Source: Hymenobacter psoromatis
GTDB lineage: Bacteria > Bacteroidota > Bacteroidia > Cytophagales > Hymenobacteraceae
Direction of reading: 5' to 3'
Length of the DNA: 64,000 bases
Assembly: GCA_001596155.1 (NCBI GenBank)
Contig: CP014771.1
Location: 2,728,001-2,792,000 of the forward strand
A program made the position numbers and the translations under genes. A model generated the notes under the pieces. The model ran no database searches and was not told where the DNA came from. It saw only the letters and a program-made list of their open reading frames with translations. Positions 8,379-18,204 of the stretch are shown here, in pieces. Positions within the stretch are counted from its first letter, which is position 1. Each line of letters begins with the position of its first letter.

Positions 8379-9851
8379 ATAGGCCCGCGCAAACCACGCC
8401 CGGCGCTGGCTGGGCCGGCCGGTCACGATGCACACGCCGTCCTCGTCGGCTTCGTTGAGGGGTAGGCAGCGCACGGTGGCTTTGGTTTCTTCCTTGATGC
8501 GCTCTTCCGTTTCGGAGGTGCCGTCGTAGTGGGCCACGACGAAGCCGCCTTTCGTGTCGAGTATTTCCTTGAACTCGTCGTAGGTTTCGACGCGGGTGGT
8601 GTGGCTGTCGCGGTAATCGCGGGCCTTGTTGTAGATGTTGAGCTGAATGTCGTTCAGCAGCTTATCTACGCTGTCCACTACGTCGGCCAGGGGCAGCTGG
8701 AGCTTTTGCTTGGTGTCGCGGCGGGCGGCTTCAACGGTGCCGGCGTCGAGGTCGCGGGCACCGATGGCCAGGCGCACGGGCACGCCTTTCAATTCCCACT
8801 CAGCAAATTTGGCACCGGGGCGCTCGGTGTCGCGGCTGTCCACTTTCACCGAAATCCCGCGCGCAATCAGCCCCTGCTGAATGGGCCGGATACGCTCCAG
8901 AAGGGCCTCCATCTCGCCGGTTTTATATATCGGAACAATGACCACCTGAATGGGTGCCAGGCGGGGGGGTAGCACCAGGCCGTCGTCGTCGGAGTGGGCC
9001 ATGATGAGCGCGCCCATCAGGCGGGTGCTCACGCCCCAGCTCGTGCCCCACACGTACTCCAGTCCGCCCTCTTTGTTGGCAAACTGCACGTCGAAAGCCT
9101 TGGCGAAATTCTGACCCAAAAAGTGGCTGGTGCCAGCTTGCAGCGCCTTGCCATCCTGCATCAGCGCCTCGATGCAATAAGTGTCCTCGGCCCCGGCGAA
9201 GCGCTCGCTGGGCGTCTTCACGCCTTTGATGACGGGCAAGGCAATGTGCTCTTCGGCAAACTCGGCATATACGTCGAGCATCTGGCGGGTTTCGGCCACG
9301 GCCTCGGTGGCGGTGGCGTGGGCGGTGTGGCCTTCCTGCCACAAAAACTCGGCCGTGCGCAGAAACAGACGCGTGCGCATTTCCCAGCGTACCACGTTGG
9401 CCCACTGGTTGATGAGCAGCGGCAGGTCGCGGTAGCTCTGCACCCAATTTTTATAGGTGCTCCAGATAATGGCCTCCGAAGTGGGGCGCACTATCAGCTC
9501 TTCTTCGAGCTTGGCGTTGGGGTCCACGCGCAGCTTGCCGGGGCGGTCGGGGTCGCTTTGGAGGCGGTAGTGGGTTACCACGGCGCACTCTTTGGCGAAG
9601 CCTTCGGCATTTTTTTCTTCGGCCTCAAACAGGCTCTTGGGCACGAACAGCGGGAAGTAGGCATTCTCGTGCCCGGTGCGCTTAAACATGTCGTCGAGCT
9701 GGCGCTGCATCTTCTCCCAAATGGCGTAGCCATAGGGCTTAATGACCATGCAGCCGCGCACGGCGGAGTTTTCGGCGAGGCCGGCACGCTTGACCAGCTC
9801 GTTATACCAGGCCGAATAATCTTCCTGGCGGGTAGGCAACTTTTTGCTCAT
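8376..9851 (-). CDS. proS: Prolyl-tRNA synthetase, type 3 (archaeal/eukaryotic-like)
   Basis: This 491-aa class II aminoacyl-tRNA synthetase charges tRNA-Pro. Class II motifs are visible: motif 2 region around [22 protein letters not shown], and the motif 3 segment [18 protein letters not shown]. The TSEAIIW substrate loop and C-terminal anticodon-binding domain ([12 protein letters not shown] onward) are present. The protein lacks the editing insertion of bacterial ProS and ends in Tyr (WFARAY), both features of the short type 3 enzyme common in Bacteroidota. An upstream frame extension of 11 codons exists, but [16 protein letters not shown] is the standard start. Confidence 0.97.
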   Translation of the reverse strand: MSKKLPTRQEDYSAWYNELVKRAGLAENSAVRGCMVIKPYGYAIWEKMQRQLDDMFKRTGHENAYFPLFVPKSLFEAEEKNAEGFAKECAVVTHYRLQSDPDRPGKLRVDPNAKLEEELIVRPTSEAIIWSTYKNWVQSYRDLPLLINQWANVVRWEMRTRLFLRTAEFLWQEGHTAHATATEAVAETRQMLDVYAEFAEEHIALPVIKGVKTPSERFAGAEDTYCIEALMQDGKALQAGTSHFLGQNFAKAFDVQFANKEGGLEYVWGTSWGVSTRLMGALIMAHSDDDGLVLPPRLAPIQVVIVPIYKTGEMEALLERIRPIQQGLIARGISVKVDSRDTERPGAKFAEWELKGVPVRLAIGARDLDAGTVEAARRDTKQKLQLPLADVVDSVDKLLNDIQLNIYNKARDYRDSHTTRVETYDEFKEILDTKGGFVVAHYDGTSETEERIKEETKATVRCLPLNEADEDGVCIVTGRPSQRRAWFARAY

Positions 9852-10112
9852 AATGGCATCTAAAAATCTGCCTGCCGACGCCACAAAAGCGAGGGGTAGG
9901 GCTGGTATAAGTTTTGTAACAGTAACTTTAGCAAAAAGGCACCGTTTTGGGGCGAAATTACGTTATAGTAGGGAGCGCCGACACGAAGGGTACCAGGTTA
10001 AGCCGTTCTTTTGGGCCGGACCATTGGGTTTGGACTTCACATAGCCTCCATTGCTACGCTTTTATTTTACTAACCCACTCAGCAGCTCGCTGAATACTCA
10101 CCTTTTTCAGTC

Positions 10113-11483
10113 ATGAAAAATCTGCTCTCTGCCACTTTGCCGGCTCTGGCGCTGCTCGCTTTGGGCGGGTGCGCCAGCACCGGGGCACTAACGACCTCCA
10201 CGGAGACCGACGGCGTTTATTATTCTTCTAAAGACCGCACCACGGCTGTGGGCGCGCCAGCCGGCGTATATAGCGGCAACGGTACGTATGGCAGCAACAG
10301 CGGCACTATTCCCGCCAAAGCGCTCGACGACACCGCGCCTGCTGCAACGCCCGCCACCGTTGCCACCACTGAAGATGCCAACCCCGACTACCAGGGCGGC
10401 ACCACTACGCAGGCGGCTGCGGGTAGCGACTACTACAATAATAGCTATTCTTCTTATAACGCCAGCGGTTTTGGCCAGCCCTACGCCGGGCCGGGCGTTA
10501 GCTCCTTCAACTACACGCCCAGCTCCAGCTACGCCGTGTCGCCGTCGTACTACGGTTCGCCCTATGGCTATGCCAGCGCGTTTGGCTATGGCTACTCGCC
10601 TTATAGCATGGGCTACGGCATGGGGGGCTTTGGCTCTCCCTACGGTGGCTTCTACAGTCCCTTCTACTCGCCGTTTGGCTATGGCTACGGCTCGGGTCTG
10701 AGCATTGGCTTTGGTTATGGATTCGGGGGCTTTGGTGGCTTCGGTTCGCCGTATGGCTACGGCGGCTTTGGCTCCCCGTATGGCTACGGCGGCTTCGGTT
10801 CTCCGTATGGCTTTGGTGGCTTCGGGTCACCGTATGGCTACGAGGCGGGCTACGGCCGGCCAGTTATTTATACTCGCGGGGCAGGCGTTAGCTCGCCTGG
10901 AGCCGGAGCCGTGCTCTACGGTTCGCGCTCTAACCGCGGTGGTGCCGTGATGAATGCTACCAACGCGGTCGGCAATCCCAATGCGGTTAACATTGGCAAT
11001 GGTCGGGGCTCCTACACCGGCAACGCGGTGGCGCTGCCCAGCAACGCCATTGGAGGCTCCAATGCAGCTGGCTCTATGCCTACGGGCCGGGGCGGCCGGG
11101 CCGTCAATTTTGGCGGAGCCACGGGTCAGCCCACCTATTCTACTCCAGGTGGCCAGGTTTCCAACGCAGCTCCAAACGGCTCTGCCCGGCGTGGGTTCTT
11201 CAGCGGATTCTTTGGCAATGGCAGCGGCACGGCCGGCCAGCCCAACACGGCGGGCCAGCAGCCGGCCGGTGGCTACGGCAGCCGCCAGCGCACTGCCAAC
11301 TATGGCCAGTCTCAGGGCCAGCCGCAGATGCAGCGCAGCTACAGTCAGCCGCAAATGCAGCGTAGCTACAGCCAGCCTACCTATAGCCAGCCCAGCCGCT
11401 CCTATGGTGGCAGCTTTGGGGGCGGCGGCGGTGGCGGCAGCTTCGGTGGTGGCGGTGGTGGCGGCGGCCGGGGTCGCCGCTAA
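10113..11483 (+). CDS. Gly/Tyr/Ser-rich putative lipoprotein with PYGYGGFGS repeats
   Basis: This is a 456-aa low-complexity secreted protein. The N terminus is a lipoprotein signal peptide with the lipobox LGGC (Cys at about residue 20), which predicts a lipid-anchored envelope protein. Residues about 140-250 are dominated by Gly, Tyr, Phe, Ser and Pro, with at least four tandem units of the form GFGSPYG(Y/F). The middle is Asn/Gly-rich. A QMQRSYSQP repeat occurs twice near residue 410, and the tail is poly-Gly/Ser ending GGRGRR. No enzymatic domain is visible. The composition resembles adhesive, amyloid-like or matrix proteins, but function is unknown. A rho-independent terminator follows. 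Confidence 0.75.
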   Translation: MKNLLSATLPALALLALGGCASTGALTTSTETDGVYYSSKDRTTAVGAPAGVYSGNGTYGSNSGTIPAKALDDTAPAATPATVATTEDANPDYQGGTTTQAAAGSDYYNNSYSSYNASGFGQPYAGPGVSSFNYTPSSSYAVSPSYYGSPYGYASAFGYGYSPYSMGYGMGGFGSPYGGFYSPFYSPFGYGYGSGLSIGFGYGFGGFGGFGSPYGYGGFGSPYGYGGFGSPYGFGGFGSPYGYEAGYGRPVIYTRGAGVSSPGAGAVLYGSRSNRGGAVMNATNAVGNPNAVNIGNGRGSYTGNAVALPSNAIGGSNAAGSMPTGRGGRAVNFGGATGQPTYSTPGGQVSNAAPNGSARRGFFSGFFGNGSGTAGQPNTAGQQPAGGYGSRQRTANYGQSQGQPQMQRSYSQPQMQRSYSQPTYSQPSRSYGGSFGGGGGGGSFGGGGGGGGRGRR

Positions 11484-11528
11484 GCACCTAGTGCTTGCTA
11501 CCCTTTTATTTACCGCTTGATTTTTCCC

Positions 11529-11557
11529 GAGCCGGCCTGCGGGGCCGGCTCTTTTTT
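11529..11557 (+). terminator. Rho-independent terminator
   Basis: GAGCCGGCC (11529-11537) pairs with GGCCGGCTC (11543-11551) and is followed by six T residues. It lies 45 nt after the lipoprotein gene and just before the porin gene. Confidence 0.85.
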
Positions 11558-11574
11558 GCCTATACTTTTTTCTT

Positions 11575-13221
11575 ATGAAGCACGCATTTGGGGGCCTGGC
11601 TGCTATGCTGGGCGGTTTCTTGACTTTCAGCCACGCGGCCTATGCGCAGGGTGGCTACGCCGGTGATGCCTTGCTCTATATGCGCCAGAACCCCAGCGGC
11701 ACGGCGCGTACGATGGGCCTGGCGGGAGCCAGCGTGTCGCTGGGGGCCGACTTTGGCAACCTCACCAGCAACCCGGCCGGCCTGGGCTTATTCACCAAAT
11801 CGGAGGTGAGCCTGACGCCGGGCGTGGGCTTTGGCACCACCAATGCTACGCAGGCGGCCAACGCGGCGGCCGTAGGAAATAATTTTCCTACTCTGTCGCA
11901 GACGGCAAACAGCTTTCACATTGCTAGCGCGGGGATAGTGTTTGCTACCCGCCGCCCCGACAATGATAACAACAGCGACTGGCGGGGTGGGGCTTTTGCC
12001 CTAGGTTTTACCCGGCTGGCCGACTTCAACCAGGGTCTCCACTACCAAAACACCACTGACGACAACCACTCGTTTTTTCAACGATTGCGTGAGCCCTACA
12101 ACAACGGCGACTATACCAGCGCCGATTATCAGACCAACGCCAACGATATTAATAACCAGGCCACGAGCGGAAACTATCAAGACATCGACGGCCTGGCCTT
12201 TGGCACCGGGCTCGTTGACCAGGTACATGTGGCTAATCCTGGCACAGGCACGGCGCAGGGCCAAACTATTTATCGCGTGGGTACGCCTGCTCCTCTCGAC
12301 CCTAACTCCCCAGACTACGCCAATGCTCCGGCGGCGCTAAAAATAGCCCGCCAAGGTGCTATTAGTCAGACCGAAACCATCCAGACCACGGGCTCACTCT
12401 CGCAGTTTGACCTGGGCTACGGCGGCAACTACCGCGACCGGCTATACATCGGGGGGGGGGTAGGCATCGTGTCGCTCAATCGCACCCGCAACAGCACTTT
12501 TAGCGAAAGCTCGGGCGGCGACCAGGATTTTGTATCGACCGACTATCTCAAGACCACCGGCACTGGCATCAACGCTAGGCTCGGCCTCATCGTGCGGGCT
12601 GCCGATGCGCTGCGTCTCGGAGCTTCTATCCAAACGCCCACTTACATTCGCCTCACCGAGAGTTATAGCACTACCCTCACAGCCAACGGCAAGTATGCCA
12701 CTACTGGCACCGTCAACACGCTCTCGACCGTACCGGGCACGTTTGACTACAGCATCACTACCCCCTTCCGGGCCAATGGCGGTGCCACGGTGCTCCTGGG
12801 CAAGGCTGGCTTTATTACCGGTGACATCGAGTACGTAGGGTATTCGCAGGCCAAGTTTAATACGACCGATGGTTCCAGCGACCAGGGCCTGAACGATGGC
12901 AACTACAACATCGCCAACAACTACCGCAACGTGGTCAACTTTCGCTTTGGTGCTGAGGCCCGGCTCGATGTTTTCCGCTTGCGGGCTGGCTATGCCTACT
13001 ACGCCGACCCCTATCAGAGCAGCGACTTTAGCCGTAGCCAGCAATATTACACGCTTGGCGCGGGCGTGCGTACCAAAACCTTCTTCGTGGATGTGGCCGG
13101 CGTGTACCTCAACGGCAAGGACCAGTACCAGCCCTACTCGCTGGCCTACGTGGTGCCGCCTACCGTTAATCAAACTATCAACCGCTTTACGGCAAGCCTG
13201 ACCGGCGGCCTTATCTTTTAG
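11575..13221 (+). CDS. OmpP1/FadL-family outer membrane transporter
   Basis: This 548-aa outer membrane beta-barrel has a signal peptide (about residues 1-24, cleaved after YAQ or AYA). The mature N terminus GGYAGDALLYMRQNPSGTARTMG, followed by LGADFGNLTSNPAGLGLF, is the OmpP1/FadL/TodX signature; such proteins are often named hemin receptor in Bacteroidota. Family members carry hydrophobic compounds such as fatty acids across the outer membrane. The rest shows alternating aromatic/polar strands, with conserved DLGYGGNYRDRLYIGGG and FRLRAGYAYYADPY near the C terminus. It sits between two terminators, so it is probably transcribed alone. The natural substrate cannot be told from sequence. Confidence 0.85.
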   Translation: MKHAFGGLAAMLGGFLTFSHAAYAQGGYAGDALLYMRQNPSGTARTMGLAGASVSLGADFGNLTSNPAGLGLFTKSEVSLTPGVGFGTTNATQAANAAAVGNNFPTLSQTANSFHIASAGIVFATRRPDNDNNSDWRGGAFALGFTRLADFNQGLHYQNTTDDNHSFFQRLREPYNNGDYTSADYQTNANDINNQATSGNYQDIDGLAFGTGLVDQVHVANPGTGTAQGQTIYRVGTPAPLDPNSPDYANAPAALKIARQGAISQTETIQTTGSLSQFDLGYGGNYRDRLYIGGGVGIVSLNRTRNSTFSESSGGDQDFVSTDYLKTTGTGINARLGLIVRAADALRLGASIQTPTYIRLTESYSTTLTANGKYATTGTVNTLSTVPGTFDYSITTPFRANGGATVLLGKAGFITGDIEYVGYSQAKFNTTDGSSDQGLNDGNYNIANNYRNVVNFRFGAEARLDVFRLRAGYAYYADPYQSSDFSRSQQYYTLGAGVRTKTFFVDVAGVYLNGKDQYQPYSLAYVVPPTVNQTINRFTASLTGGLIF

Positions 13222-13528
13222 CTCCCGGCGTTGAGCCACGTACTATTTTCGTGAGTAGCGCGCATTACGAGCCGTCGCACCACCCGCAGGGGATGGCGCG
13301 ACGGCTCTCTTTTTTGAGCCATCGCTGCCAAATCAGCTGTTTGCGGTAATCTAGAATGAGGTAGCGATGAATTCTTTATCTTGTCGCTGCTTTTAAGGCT
13401 CAATTCCAATAGCTTTTAAACGTCCGGCTATTCTTCAACCGTAATGTGCCCCTACCCCCTCTGTTAGCTGATGAACACGCTTAATTCATCCATTGTCGAT
13501 TTTTTATTAAAACAATCCCTATTTACAC
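13222..13528. other. Intergenic region with one terminator
   Basis: About 300 nt between the porin gene and the DUF4184 gene. The only recognisable element is the terminator at 13269-13315; the remainder is AT-richer, with no supportable gene. Confidence 0.6.
13269..13315 (+). terminator. Rho-independent terminator after the porin gene
   Basis: GAGCCGTCGC (13269-13278) pairs with GCGACGGCTC (13298-13307), followed by CTTTTTT. It lies 48 nt downstream of the porin stop codon. Confidence 0.8.
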
Positions 13529-14281
13529 CTATTGTGTTGCTATTTTATAAGTTGAATAGCTGCTATAGACTGAGGCCACTACTATGCCAACCAAAAATGC
13601 TGAAATAGCTGATATTCCTCCGTTTATCATTCCGGGCTCTACCAGCAGGAGCCAATTAACAGTTAATACTGCTGCGACGACAAGCACAATACCCCAGTAG
13701 CGTAGTACCGCAGCCAGGGTAGGCACGGGGCCTTTTTGGCACACTGGCATCTTCCAGATAGCCCCTATGACGACCATACCTCCCACTACCGAACTAAGCA
13801 GGCCCATCAGGAAGAACCCTTGGATTTGTTCGCCCCCAAAATTCACCCATTGCGCCAGCAGCGGGAAAAATTCATTTGCTAGTGGGTCGGGATGGGTAAA
13901 AATGTCCCAAAATAAATGGAGCATAGCGCCGATGAGTATACTCAGTATGACGCCCCAGTAGTAATTTCGAAAATATCCCACCCAGTCGACATGAGTGAAT
14001 CTGCCTAGTCGCCGGTAAAGCACCGGGGGCAAATGCGTTAGCAATGGCTTACGCACGAGCAGGTGAAAGGTGAAGGCCAGTACCAGAGCCACCGGGCAGC
14101 TAAAATAAAAGATACTACCAAACGTGTGGCTATGGCCGCTGGCCAGGCGCAGGCGCAGAAACTTTTCGCAGTCAGGAGCCATGCTACTCGTAATTAATCC
14201 CGTGGCCGATAGCCAAGGCATTCGGCCACGGGAATGCAAAAGCGGAATAATCAGGGCTGGATGGGAAAAAGTAAACGGCAT
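13529..14281 (-). CDS. DUF4184 family membrane protein
   Basis: This 250-aa integral membrane protein begins MPFTFSHPALIIPLL and contains GLITSSMAPDCEKFL and GAMLHLFWDIFTHP. These are the His/Asp-rich signatures of DUF4184 proteins, which resemble the metal-binding pattern of LexA-like membrane hydrolases (YdjM type). About six hydrophobic helices can be counted. The conserved His and Asp residues lie near helix ends and could form a metal site. The gene stands alone on the minus strand, with AT-rich flanks on both sides. The substrate and role are not known. Confidence 0.85.
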   Translation of the reverse strand: MPFTFSHPALIIPLLHSRGRMPWLSATGLITSSMAPDCEKFLRLRLASGHSHTFGSIFYFSCPVALVLAFTFHLLVRKPLLTHLPPVLYRRLGRFTHVDWVGYFRNYYWGVILSILIGAMLHLFWDIFTHPDPLANEFFPLLAQWVNFGGEQIQGFFLMGLLSSVVGGMVVIGAIWKMPVCQKGPVPTLAAVLRYWGIVLVVAAVLTVNWLLLVEPGMINGGISAISAFLVGIVVASVYSSYSTYKIATQ

Positions 14282-14753
14282 AGTGGTACGTTAATTGAAG
14301 TGCAGGTAAGCTAGTAGTTGGGCAAAATATTCTTAGATTTATTCATCAGACCTTCAAAAAAGCTGATAGCTTTTCAAGTTAGCCGCATTTTACTTCGATA
14401 GCTTAGTTTCACCTGGCAAAAAGTGGCCGCTTTTTTGAATAGCACCTTTTTTCGTTTTGTCTCTTCCGTTCGTAGAAGCATAACGAGAAAATCTTTACTT
14501 ACGCCTCTATAAAGCCAACCGCCTGCTTGCTATCCGCTAGTTCACCTGTGCTATGAGTTTAGAATTACTCTTGAATATCGAGCGTCAGCGCCGAGAGGCG
14601 GCCGAAGCGGAGATTTTACGCTTACAGGCCCAGCTCACTGTTGCTATGGATGAGCCCGATGGGCCACCAAACGCAAAAAATGCTTCGGCAGCTCCCAGGC
14701 AGCCCTCCCTGGTGCGCCAGGTCATTGATAATAGACTTGTTGTGATTTGAAAG

Positions 14754-15652
14754 TCAAGGACATAGATAAAAATTCCACAACCCTGCACAAACTCCTAACA
14801 CGTTGTCGTAGCGTTTCCAATCGTGCATTCGTAGACGGTCACTCAAAATCCGATAACGTTTCCAGCCACCGATAGCATGTTCCACTATAATACGTTTACT
14901 CGCCTGTTCTTTATTTAGGGCTCGCTGCTCCAGGGTCAATTCTTTTCCCTTAGGTTTTTTAATTGGTAGAAAATAGGTAGGACACTTATAATCCTTACCA
15001 AACCCCAGAAATCCTAAATCCAGGCGAACAGTAAATTTTCTAAACCACTGTTTATCAACAGGAAAGAGTTGTTTAAGTAACCCATAATCATGCTGTTTTC
15101 CCGGTTGAAAATGACTTAAAAATCCAATCCACCTAGTGGTAGTAGCAATGACTATTTCTTTTAAGGTATTCGCTTTTTTTTACCACTATACGAGTCTTTC
15201 TGAGTAGTATAATCTTGCGGTCGTTGTATCCGTTGTTCCGTTCCGTCTAGTAACAACGTTTCGTGCTGGCTAAAATAAGCTTCAAATTCGTCTACGCTAG
15301 CAAACGCTCGTTTAGGCAAATGACCAGACAGTGTTAAAGCTTCTTGAAGCACCATAATTCCTCGGTCTTGATAACGTTTAGCATTCGCGGTATCCATCCC
15401 ACTTACAAAACCAAGTAAATCGTAAGTTAAACTGGTTTTAAAGCTAAATAGGGTAAATAGCAGCAGTTCTTCTTCCGTTTTAATAATGGACTCATGAATG
15501 GCAAAAGCATCACGGTCAGCTATTTGTAAATCAAATAAGCGCGAATAAGCTTGCTTAAAATGAGTCAGTAATTTTTCAAATCGAGCTTGTGTCAAGCCAG
15601 TTGCTGCTCGCCATTTACGTTCGGTAGTAAGGGTCGAAGTGGAAAGTTGCAT
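14754..15652 (-). CDS. IS5-family DDE transposase made by -1 frameshift
   Basis: Frame 0 starts at 15652 (MQLSTSTLTTERKWRAATG) and holds the N-terminal HTH_Tnp_4-like domain and the first catalytic Asp (LLLDGTEQRI). It would stop at 15161. The remaining catalytic part is in the -1 frame: KANTLKEIVIATTTRWIG, PGKQHDYGLLKQ, the second Asp in VRLDLGFLGFG, and the Glu in RIIVEHAIGGWKRYRIL, ending at 14754. A switch at A_AAA_AAG (15179-15173) gives an uninterrupted protein of 299 aa, the usual length for the family. No other stop or frameshift is present, so the element is probably functional. Confidence 0.85.
15173..15179 (-). other. Slippery heptamer for programmed -1 frameshifting
   Basis: The minus strand reads A_AAA_AAG within a run of eight A residues. 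Slippage by -1 at this site joins the two transposase frames exactly. This heptamer is the standard signal in IS3/IS5 elements and in E. coli dnaX. Confidence 0.8.
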
Positions 15653-17512
15653 AACCTAAGCGGAAATATATTTCTCACAAATTTACGTCACCTTGTACCT
15701 CGCAACAAGTCTAATAGTCCTAATCTTATCTGTGTGGAAGATGAGGCTGGCAATTGCCTGCTCCTGAACGAGCGCTACCGCCAGCTTAGTCAGCAGGCGC
15801 GCCTATCCCCCGTGCCCGCTACCTCCTTTGAGGAAGCCGTTTCGTTTGAGGAATGCTACCAGCTGGCTGATGGCCAAACGGTTTGGTATCATACTACCAA
15901 AACGCCATTGGTGCAGCCCGATGGCTCGCGCTGCCTCGTCACCTTCGCGTCCGAAATCACTGACCTCAAGCGGGCCAATCGTTTAGCCGAAGAAGCGGTG
16001 CAGGCGCGGCAAGTATTCATGGCCAGCATGAGCCACGAGCTGCGCACACCACTGCACGGCATCATGGGGCTGGCCGAGCTCCTGCGCAAAGGGTCGCTGT
16101 CGGACGAACAGGCCGACTATGCCGAGATGATTCAAAGCAGCACCGAGAATCTGCTGGTAGTTATTAATGATATACTGGACTTTATCAAGCTCCAGGCTGG
16201 CCATATCAGCCTGGAAAACATCACGTTCGACTTACATAAGACTGTGCGCGATGCTGTGCGCTCGCTCGCCTTCAAAATGGATGAGAAGGGGCTGCTACTG
16301 CGTTATGTAGGTTTTGACGAGCCTTTGCCTATGGTGCAAGGCGACCCGCACCGCCTGCGCCAGGTGCTGGTCAATCTATTAAGCAACGCTATCAAATTCA
16401 CGCAGCGGGGCACTATAACTATTACGATTGATGTCAGCCAGTGGAATAACAAGAATCTGCCCGTTTCTTTCAGTGTAGCTGATACCGGCATTGGCATCGA
16501 TGAAACGCAGTTAGGCCAGGTTTTCGAGAGCTTCAGGCAGGCCGACAGCAGCATTCCGCGGTTGTATGGCGGCACAGGACTTGGCCTTACCATCTGCAAG
16601 AACCTGGTCGAGCTGCAACAAGGTCAGATTGGGGTTCGCAGCACTCTGGGCCAGGGTACGAGCTTTTTCTTTACCATTCCCTACACGGTAAGTGAAGAGC
16701 CCCTGCGTCAGGAAAAAGTTATCGTGCAGCAACCTGATTTGCTTCAGGGCTTGACCATCCTTTTAGCTGAGGATAATGCTATTAATCAGCTTATTGCCGT
16801 GGCAATGCTAGGCCAGTGGCAAGCGAAGGTGGATGTTGCCCAAAATGGAGCCGACGCCCTCGTAAAGGCTAACCGGACGAAGTACGACCTTATTTTAATG
16901 GACGTGCAAATGCCTCAGTTTGATGGTTTGGAAGCTACCGCCCGGTTGCGGGCTGAGCCCGGCCTCAACCAACACACCCCCATCGTTGCCCTCACGGCAG
17001 ACGCCGTGAAAGTCGATGCTAGCTCTTATCAGACGCTTGGCTTCAGCGATTACCTCACTAAACCCTATAACGAGTCGGCTCTTTACAACATTCTTGCTCA
17101 GGTGAGCCGACGCGCTCCGCAATTAATCAGTCAAGAAACAAATCATAATATATCTTCTACGGCTATGCATTACGATTTAAAAATGTTTGGCCGATTAGCC
17201 GACGATGAGGAATTTGTAGGCAAACTTTTGGAAATATTTGTTAGTACGGTACCGGCCCAAGTACAGGCACTACAGGAGGCTACTGACCACCGAAATTGGG
17301 CGGCGGTTATTCGGGAGGCGCATCACTTAAAAACCACATTCGGTAATTTCAATATTCAGCACGAAGTAGCTCAATTACGACAGATAGAACAAATGGCTGA
17401 AAGGCAAGCTTCCCGCAGCGAATTTCAGCCGTTTATTAACGCAGTAGTAACGGCCACCGAAATATTTTGCGATATTTTTCGTCAGAAATTAGCACTATTG
17501 CCACAATATTAA

Positions 17513-17820
17513 TGAAGCTGAAGTGCCTCATACTCCGCAAAAATAGTTAGATAAACCGTTCAAATAGCGCGTACCAGAACTACCCATTCGGTTGTAACGC
17601 ATCATTTGTTAGTATCTAGATTTAAAATAACTTTACAGTAAATTTTTCAAACATATAAATTTACTCACAATAATGCTTTTCTTCTGCGACTTTATTTTTT
17701 GGAGTATCTTTAGACCGCATTGCCTTTTTCCGCGCAAAAAGGCGAACTCAGCTAAATTTCCCCACCGCTTGGCTGCGTTACTTTCTGTTTATATTCACTT
17801 ATGAAATAGAATTACTTTTC
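17513..17820. other. AT-rich leader upstream of the EPS operon
   Basis: About 308 nt of AT-rich sequence without a gene. TATCTTTA at 17705-17712 resembles the Bacteroidota -7 box TAnnTTTG (7 of 8 positions), but no good TTTG lies about 20 nt upstream. It probably contains the promoter of the receiver/EPS operon. Confidence 0.4.
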
Positions 17821-18204
17821 ATGAAAAAGACACTTCTGATTGTAGACGACGAGCCTGCCATCCGCTTGGTACTACAACACTATTTTAGCCAGGATTTCAA
17901 TATTATCCTGAAATCCAACGGCTTAGAGGCCATAGAATGGCTGCAAGCTGGCAATAGCCCGGATGTAATAGTAGCGGACTATAACATGCCCATTATGGAT
18001 GGCCTTGCTTTTGTACAACAAGTAAGGGCCAGTGGGCTGCACCGCGACACAAATCTTATCGTGTTATCGGGCAAAGATGACACTAATACTAAGATTGAGT
18101 GCCTGCGCTCAGGGGCCGATGACTATTTGGCCAAGCCATTTAATCCCGAAGAGCTAAGCCTACGCATTCACAAAATGTTAAATCGCATTCGTATATGGAA
18201 TTAA
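17821..18204 (+). CDS. Stand-alone response regulator receiver (CheY-like)
   Basis: This 127-aa protein is a single receiver domain. The acidic pocket is D9/D10 (IVDDEPAIR), the phospho-acceptor is D53 (VIVADYNMP), the Ser/Thr switch lies in IVLSGKDD, and K105 sits in YLAKPF. There is no output domain. Its last 10 nt overlap the start of the sugar transferase gene, so it is the first gene of the EPS operon and translationally linked to it. A three-step hybrid kinase lies just upstream and is an obvious candidate partner, although the Hpt domain of that kinase is now separated from its sensor by an insertion. A role in controlling polysaccharide synthesis or export is inferred from context. 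Confidence 0.9.
   Translation: MKKTLLIVDDEPAIRLVLQHYFSQDFNIILKSNGLEAIEWLQAGNSPDVIVADYNMPIMDGLAFVQQVRASGLHRDTNLIVLSGKDDTNTKIECLRSGADDYLAKPFNPEELSLRIHKMLNRIRIWN

Larger units (their letters stand above)
14733..15712 (-). mobile_element. Complete IS5-family insertion sequence, 980 bp
   Basis: The left end AGACTTGTTGTGA (14733-14745) and right end TCGCAACAAGTCT (15700-15712) are imperfect terminal inverted repeats, 12 of 13 matching. Both ends are flanked by the direct repeat AAT (14730-14732 and 15713-15715), a 3-bp target duplication that fits the ISL2/IS1031-type part of the IS5 family. The single transposase lies on the minus strand and uses a -1 frameshift. GC content is clearly lower than in the surrounding genes, which suggests recent arrival from another host. 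Confidence 0.9.
14553..17512 (+). pseudogene. Hybrid sensor histidine kinase interrupted by an IS5-type element
   Basis: The 5' part (14553-14732, 60 codons: coiled N terminus ending RQVIDN) and the 3' part (15716-17512) join exactly in frame once the insertion and one copy of its 3-bp target duplication are removed. The join reads VIDNSPNLICVEDEAG, a classic PAS start. The restored protein has 658 aa: PAS domain, HisKA with phospho-acceptor His167 (SMSHELRTPLHG), HATPase (GTGLGLTICKNLVE), receiver with Asp456 (LILMDVQMP) and a C-terminal Hpt domain with His596 (EAHHLKTTF). It is therefore a complete three-step phosphorelay kinase. A receiver protein and an EPS operon follow directly. The downstream part may still be expressed from a start inside the element, but would lack an intact PAS domain. 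Confidence 0.9.

Noticed and set aside
8994..9863. 289-codon plus-strand frame
   Set aside because: Antisense shadow of proS, which is unambiguous.
12442..13239. 265-codon minus-strand frame
   Set aside because: Antisense to the FadL-like porin; no domain and no plausible start context.
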